This document shows, in pieces, positions 6,928-10,613 of a DNA stretch of 10,613 bases. Position 1 is the first letter of the stretch. The number at the start of each line of letters is the position of its first letter. This stretch comes from Legionellales bacterium UBA5158. GTDB lineage: Bacteria > Pseudomonadota > Gammaproteobacteria > DSM-16500. The notes under the pieces were generated by a model. That model saw only the letters and a list, made by a program, of their open reading frames with translations, was not told the DNA's origin and did not search any database. Made by a program: the position numbers and the translations under genes. Location: contig DHXK01000025.1 of the NCBI GenBank assembly GCA_002413665.1, forward strand, positions 3,284-13,896, read 5' to 3'.

Positions 6928-8346
6928 TTACCATTCAGTATGAAATGTTCCCTCAGCATCAATGCGTTCATACGTATGAGAACCAAAATAATCACGCTGA
7001 GCTTGTATAAGATTAGCTGGCAACCAAACACTACGATAAGCATCAAGATAACTGAGTGTCACCATCAATGTTGGCGTAGGTACTCCTAACCGAACAGCAG
7101 TTGATAATACTTGTCGTAATCCTTCTTCGTGCGCCATGATTTTGTTAGCCAACTTCAGATCAAGCAACAAATTTGGCAAATTATTATTTAAGCGAAATGC
7201 AGCGCTGACGTCTTCTAGTAATCGCGCGCGAATAATGCAGCCACCTTGCCAAATGCGTGCAACAGATTCAAGATCAAGATGATAATTATATTTATCAGAT
7301 GCAACTGCCAACACTGCCATACCTTGAGCATAGACGGTTATCATTCCAGTAAAGAGTGCATCTTGCAGTTGTTTTAAAAAGACAGTGTGGTCACCTGTTA
7401 AGAGGTATATAGGCCGTGTATATAAGAAACTTGCTTGCTTGCGCTCTTTTACCAATACCGATAAGTCACGCATTGCAACTGCCAAATCGATAGTGGGGGC
7501 TGGTACTTGTAATTCCATTGCGCTTTGTGAAGTCCACATGCCGGTGCCATTTTGTTTGGCTACTGCTAAAATTTCATCTATTAATTCCTTACCTGTTTTT
7601 TCATCTGCTTTAGCAAAGATGTGGCTAGTGATTTCTATTAGGTAACTATTTAGAATTGAGTCATTCCATGATTGATATACTTCGCATAATTTGTCATTGC
7701 TTAAGCCTAACCCTCGTTTCATCAAATCGTAGGTCTCAGCGATGAGTTGCATGATGCCGTACTCTATTCCGTTATGAACCATTTTTACATAATGTCCTAC
7801 TGAGCCAACACCGAGATAGGTTACGCACGGATTACCATCTACTTTAGCAGCAACCGCTTCTAAAATAGGACGAACTCGTTCGTAAGCTTCTTTAGGACCG
7901 CCGGGCATGATGCTAGGTCCGTGACGAGCACCCTCTTCCCCACCTGAGACGCCTACGCCTAAAAATTGAATTCCTTTTTCTTGTAAATATAGTGCGCGAG
8001 TATCAGTATCAGTGAAATGAGAATTGCCAGCGTCAATAATAAGATCCCCTGATTGCAGATGAGGTAATAGCGCGTTAATGACTAAATCAACTGGTTTTCC
8101 TGCAGGAACAAGTAACATAATTGCGCGTGGTGATCGGAGTAGTTTCAGGAATTCTTCGATGCTAGTTGCACAATAGACGGACTTGTCTTTTGATTCTTTG
8201 CGTAAGCTTTCAACTTTCTCGTTATCTATATCATATCCCGCAACTGAGAATCCATGATCGGCCATATTCAGTAATAAATTTCGTCCCATGATGCCTAACC
8301 CAACCATACCAATCTCGCATTGGGTTTCTACAGTTTTATTGTCCAT
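6928..8346 (-). CDS. gnd: 6-phosphogluconate dehydrogenase, decarboxylating (possibly NAD-type)
   Basis: It oxidatively decarboxylates 6-phosphogluconate to ribulose-5-phosphate. The 472-residue product is the long, dimeric type and aligns nearly end to end with E. coli Gnd. It has the dinucleotide motif GLGIMG (16-21), SGGEEGARHGPSIMPGG (134-150), catalytic K188 with N192 and E195 in KMVHNGIE, and the C-terminal substrate contacts R451 and H457 in QRDYFGSHTY. It ends in HTEW, two residues shorter than E. coli. Where E. coli has NRS (NRT in animals) to hold the 2'-phosphate of NADP, this protein has DID (39-41), and the usual VKAG reads VPAG (P81). Acid at this position generally favours NAD. 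The start at 8346 is chosen because GGAGAA (8351-8356) lies four bases upstream; the ATG at 8358 lacks such a site. The gap to pgm is 24 bases. Confidence 0.94.
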   Translation of the reverse strand: MDNKTVETQCEIGMVGLGIMGRNLLLNMADHGFSVAGYDIDNEKVESLRKESKDKSVYCATSIEEFLKLLRSPRAIMLLVPAGKPVDLVINALLPHLQSGDLIIDAGNSHFTDTDTRALYLQEKGIQFLGVGVSGGEEGARHGPSIMPGGPKEAYERVRPILEAVAAKVDGNPCVTYLGVGSVGHYVKMVHNGIEYGIMQLIAETYDLMKRGLGLSNDKLCEVYQSWNDSILNSYLIEITSHIFAKADEKTGKELIDEILAVAKQNGTGMWTSQSAMELQVPAPTIDLAVAMRDLSVLVKERKQASFLYTRPIYLLTGDHTVFLKQLQDALFTGMITVYAQGMAVLAVASDKYNYHLDLESVARIWQGGCIIRARLLEDVSAAFRLNNNLPNLLLDLKLANKIMAHEEGLRQVLSTAVRLGVPTPTLMVTLSYLDAYRSVWLPANLIQAQRDYFGSHTYERIDAEGTFHTEW

Positions 8347-8350
8347 CGAA

Positions 8351-8356
8351 TTCTCC
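8351..8356 (-). promoter_or_regulatory. gnd ribosome binding site
   Basis: GGAGAA on the minus strand, four bases before the ATG at 8346. It overlaps codons 1-3 of the alternative upstream start at 8358, so it favours the shorter product that begins MDNKTVE. Confidence 0.65.
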
Positions 8357-8370
8357 ATTTTATGCCCAGG

Positions 8371-10023
8371 CTAAATTTTTTCTAATGCTTTATTAACAAT
8401 AGTTTGTGCCTCATCCAAGATGCGACGTAGATGATTTGCATCATGGAAGCTTTCTGCGTAAATTTTGTAGACTTCTTCAGTCCCTGATGGACGTGCTACA
8501 AACCATCCTCCTTTTGTCATTACCTTTAAGCCATCAATTGGAGCATCATTTCCGGATGCTTTCGTGAGAATAGTTTCGATTTTTTCGCCGGCTAAATCAG
8601 TGGACTTAATTTGCTGAGGGGAAAGATTCTTCAAGATTTCTTGTTGTTCTAAAGTGGCTTTTGCATCATCACGTTCATAAAAAGTTTTTCCAAATTCATT
8701 TTCTAACTCATGATAAAGATCACCTAAATCGCGACCCGTAGACGCTGTTATTTCAGCTGATAACAATGCTAATGTTATACCGTCTTTATCTGTCGTCCAC
8801 ACTTTGCCATTTAACCTAGCAAATGATGCGCCTGCACTTTCTTCACCGCAAAATGCTAGCGAACCATCGAGCAAACCATAGCTAAACCATTTGAAACCAA
8901 CCGGTACTTCATAGAGCCCGCGATTCAGTTTTACCGCGACTCTATCTATCATTTGACTGCTAACTATTGTTTTACCGACAGCCATAGTTTTAGACCATTG
9001 TGGCCTATGCTGAAAAAGATAAAAAATAGCGATAGAAAAATAATGATTCGGTGATAACAGACCTGCGCGGCTGGTGACAATTCCATGTCTATCATGATCA
9101 GTGTCACAAGCGAAAGCGATGTCAAACTGATCTTTTAATTCTACTAATTTTACCATTGCGAAAGGTGAAGAAGGATCCATTCGAATTTGGCCATCCCAAT
9201 CTACTGTCATAAAGCGAAAGGTTGGATCAACTATCTGGTTTACAACCGTTAAATTTAGACCGTAGCGCTCAGCAATCGGCTCCCAGTAATGTACGCCTGC
9301 CCCACCTAATGGATCCACCCCTAGGCGGATCGTAGCGCTTCGAATGAGATCCATATTTATCACGTTGCCAAGATCGTTAACATAATTGTTGAGATAATCG
9401 TGCCTATGCGTTGTAGATGCTTGTAAGGCGCGCTCAAAAAGATATCTCTTTACACCCTTGAGCTTATTTTCAAGAAATTCATTAGCTTTTTTTTCAATCC
9501 AATTAGTCGCCGCTTGATCGGCCGGGCCTCCTGTTGAAGAATTGTATTTGAAACCACCATCATGAGGAGGATTGTGCGAAGGAGTAATAACAATACCATC
9601 TGCGAAACCCGCAGTACGGCCAAGATTGTACGTCAATATTGCATGAGAGATCACAGGAGTTGGAGTATATTCATCGCGCTCTGCGATCATGACTTCCACA
9701 CCATTTGCAGATAGCACCTCCAGCGCGCTAGCAAAAGCTGGGACAGAAAGAGCGTGGGTATCAAATCCCAGAAATAATGGGCCATCAATTTTTTGTTGCA
9801 TCCGATACAAGCAAATTGCCTGACTAATTGCAAGAATATGCCATTCATTAAAGGTCTTTTCAAACGCAGAACCACGATGTCCGGATGTCCCGAAAAAAAC
9901 GCGTTGTTTTAAGATAGAGGAATCGGGTACTTGCGTGTAATAGGCTGTGATGAGTTTAGGCACATCAACTAGCATAGCCATTTGAACTGGTTTTCCGGCA
10001 AAAGGACTTACTATTTTTATCAT
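8371..10023 (-). CDS. pgm: Phosphoglucomutase (alpha-D-glucose)
   Basis: It interconverts glucose-1-phosphate and glucose-6-phosphate, linking polysaccharide and nucleotide-sugar metabolism to the pathways encoded downstream. The product (550 residues from the ATG at 10023) follows E. coli Pgm (546) throughout. It has GTSGHRGS (45-52), the phosphoserine loop TPSHNPPHDGG with S149, the metal loop DTDHDRHG (307-314), the sugar-recognition loop GEESAGAS (393-400) and the phosphate-binding loop RPSGTEE near 511. An in-frame ATG at 10041 would add six residues (MSGSKF). Neither start has a strong Shine-Dalgarno. I prefer 10023 because the E. coli protein, and family members as I recall them, begin just before the conserved AG(K/Q)P element, as MIKIVSPFAGKP does here. 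It is the first gene of the minus-strand block, so the promoter should lie just upstream. Confidence 0.94.
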   Translation of the reverse strand: MIKIVSPFAGKPVQMAMLVDVPKLITAYYTQVPDSSILKQRVFFGTSGHRGSAFEKTFNEWHILAISQAICLYRMQQKIDGPLFLGFDTHALSVPAFASALEVLSANGVEVMIAERDEYTPTPVISHAILTYNLGRTAGFADGIVITPSHNPPHDGGFKYNSSTGGPADQAATNWIEKKANEFLENKLKGVKRYLFERALQASTTHRHDYLNNYVNDLGNVINMDLIRSATIRLGVDPLGGAGVHYWEPIAERYGLNLTVVNQIVDPTFRFMTVDWDGQIRMDPSSPFAMVKLVELKDQFDIAFACDTDHDRHGIVTSRAGLLSPNHYFSIAIFYLFQHRPQWSKTMAVGKTIVSSQMIDRVAVKLNRGLYEVPVGFKWFSYGLLDGSLAFCGEESAGASFARLNGKVWTTDKDGITLALLSAEITASTGRDLGDLYHELENEFGKTFYERDDAKATLEQQEILKNLSPQQIKSTDLAGEKIETILTKASGNDAPIDGLKVMTKGGWFVARPSGTEEVYKIYAESFHDANHLRRILDEAQTIVNKALEKI

Positions 10024-10094
10024 AAACTTTGACCCACTCATTTATCATTAACTAAGACGCACGTACTAGTATTAAGATTTATGGAATTGAGCAG

Positions 10095-10109
10095 TTTAAT
10101 TGTTTAATT
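10095..10109. repeat. Tandem TTTAATT repeat in the pgm-zwf control region
   Basis: Two copies of TTTAATT (10095-10101 and 10103-10109) are separated by one base, giving an 8-base period. Two 8-base palindromes lie nearby, TACTAGTA (10064-10071) and TGCTAGCA (10159-10166). They share the core CTAG and flank the repeat about 95 bases apart. They could be regulator sites, but short AT-rich repeats also arise by chance in DNA of this composition. Confidence 0.25.
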
Positions 10110-10215
10110 TTCTAGTCGACCGATAATTGCTACAGTCGTTTTCGAAGTTAACATATTATGCTAGCATGGAATTTAGTTGCAGTGTCTAAATTAGTGTTTG
10201 TATTGCATTGAAAAT

Positions 10216-10219
10216 GGAG
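10216..10219 (+). promoter_or_regulatory. zwf ribosome binding site
   Basis: GGAG lies seven bases before the ATG at 10227, good spacing and sequence for a start there. Confidence 0.65.
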
Positions 10220-10226
10220 TTTAACA

Positions 10227-10613
10227 ATGGATCAGCACGATTATTTATCTCCTGAAGAAAATGTCGATCAACCTGCACGAAAACCAGCTAATCCCTGTGT
10301 ATTAGTGATTTTTGGAATCGCTGGAGATTTGACTAAGCGTTTACTTTTTCCCGCCATTTGCAATTTAGGTAGCAATGGATTACTGGATGAAAATTTTTGT
10401 ATTGTTGGTATTGCGATAGAATCTTTCACCACCGAATCTTTTCGCGAGCAGTTGATAAAAGACATCAACGAATTTGTGACGGATCCATCTGCTAAAGAAT
10501 ATGGCCTTCTCTTAGTAAATCGCGTTTATTTTCTCTCAGGAGATTTTGCTGATTCGAATGTTTATATCCTTTTGAAAAATAAATTGGCAGAGCTTAATAA
10601 CACTGAAAAAACG
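10227..10613 (+). CDS. zwf: Glucose-6-phosphate 1-dehydrogenase, N-terminal part
   Basis: This is the first 129 codons of an enzyme that oxidises glucose-6-phosphate to 6-phosphogluconolactone, the entry step of the oxidative pentose phosphate pathway. The frame is still open at the window edge; full-length enzymes are about 490-510 residues. After about 22 variable residues comes CVLVIFGIAGDLTKRLLFPA, containing the coenzyme motif GxxGDL (30-35), followed by CNLGSNGLLDENFCIVGIA, which matches the second strand of the Rossmann domain. The canonical motif continues as (K/R)(K/R)KL, and the Lys there binds the substrate in the Leuconostoc enzyme (K21). Here Leu39 takes that place. I recall the form GDLTKRLL from other bacterial homologues, so it probably marks a subfamily rather than a dead enzyme. 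The catalytic His region lies outside the window. The gene diverges from pgm. Confidence 0.88.
   Translation, partial: MDQHDYLSPEENVDQPARKPANPCVLVIFGIAGDLTKRLLFPAICNLGSNGLLDENFCIVGIAIESFTTESFREQLIKDINEFVTDPSAKEYGLLLVNRVYFLSGDFADSNVYILLKNKLAELNNTEKT

Larger units (their letters stand above)
10042..10226. promoter_or_regulatory. Divergent control region between pgm and zwf
   Basis: This AT-rich gap must hold the start signals for both the pgm-gnd-tkt-tal-pgi block (minus) and zwf (plus). For zwf the best guess is TTGCTA (10127-10132), 16 bases, then TAACAT (10149-10154), four of six matches in each box; the better -10 box TATTAT (10154-10159) has no good -35 partner. For pgm I found only weak candidates, such as TTAAAC and TTAATA on the minus strand near 10099-10072. 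Possible operator elements are listed separately. No site close to the HexR consensus known from gammaproteobacterial zwf promoters was recognised. Confidence 0.5.

Noticed and set aside
6897..7046. 50-codon N-terminal extension of transketolase
   Set aside because: It overlaps the end of gnd, has composition unlike the family, and the ATG at 6896 has its own good ribosome site and matches the usual transketolase start.
8347..8358. Alternative gnd start four codons upstream
   Set aside because: It has no ribosome site, while GGAGAA is well placed for the ATG at 8346.
10024..10041. Alternative pgm start six codons upstream
   Set aside because: The extra MSGSKF has no counterpart in E. coli Pgm and there is no ribosome site before it. 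The evidence is not decisive because the inner ATG also lacks a strong one.
10042..10226. HexR operator upstream of zwf
   Set aside because: I looked for the TGTARTWWWAYTACA-type dyad known from gammaproteobacterial zwf promoters and found no close match.
10268..10468. 66-codon open frame on the minus strand
   Set aside because: It is antisense to the zwf Rossmann domain, which is clearly the coding strand.
1..10613. CRISPR arrays, insertion sequences, tRNA or rRNA genes, attachment sites
   Set aside because: No spaced repeats, transposase-like ORFs, terminal inverted repeats or RNA gene signatures were seen; the window is almost filled by housekeeping genes.

Overview
The window is an AT-rich bacterial chromosome segment built around central sugar-phosphate metabolism. 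Five genes on the minus strand form one tightly packed block. In transcription order they are phosphoglucomutase (pgm), 6-phosphogluconate dehydrogenase (gnd), transketolase (tkt), transaldolase (tal) and glucose-6-phosphate isomerase (pgi). A glucose-6-phosphate dehydrogenase gene (zwf) diverges from the head of the block and runs off the right edge. Pgm and Gnd align over most of their length with the enterobacterial enzymes as I remember them. This, the base composition and the lack of any eukaryotic-type feature suggest a gammaproteobacterium, perhaps a Legionellales or Coxiella-like intracellular lineage. That placement is an inference; no rRNA or other marker is present to settle it.

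Layout: 1-62 is the tail of, or leader after, something outside the window. 63-1664 (+) is an FAD-dependent amine-oxidase/desaturase-like protein with a C-terminal membrane anchor. 1665-1823 is the convergent gap. It holds a 25-26 codon ORF with a good ribosome site whose product resembles the start of a thioredoxin-fold (glutathione S-transferase-like) protein, possibly a remnant. 1824-10023 (-) is the operon-like block. 10024-10226 is the divergent control region, and 10227-10613 (+) is the first 129 codons of zwf.

The genes form a coherent set. Pgm links glucose-1-phosphate to glucose-6-phosphate, Zwf and Gnd are the two oxidative steps of the pentose phosphate pathway, Tkt and Tal rearrange the pentoses, and Pgi returns fructose-6-phosphate to glucose-6-phosphate, so a cyclic pentose phosphate route could run from this locus. 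No 6-phosphogluconolactonase, ribulose-phosphate epimerase or ribose-phosphate isomerase lies inside the window.

Three points deserve attention. First, tal and pgi overlap by ATGA, and the Pgi is the long type otherwise known as the C-terminal half of Tal-Pgi fusion proteins. Second, the Gnd coenzyme loop reads Asp-Ile-Asp where NADP enzymes have Asn-Arg-Ser/Thr, which suggests NAD use. Third, Zwf has Leu at the position of a conserved substrate-binding Lys. I saw no mobile element, CRISPR array, tRNA or rRNA, and no clearly novel defence or accessory system.
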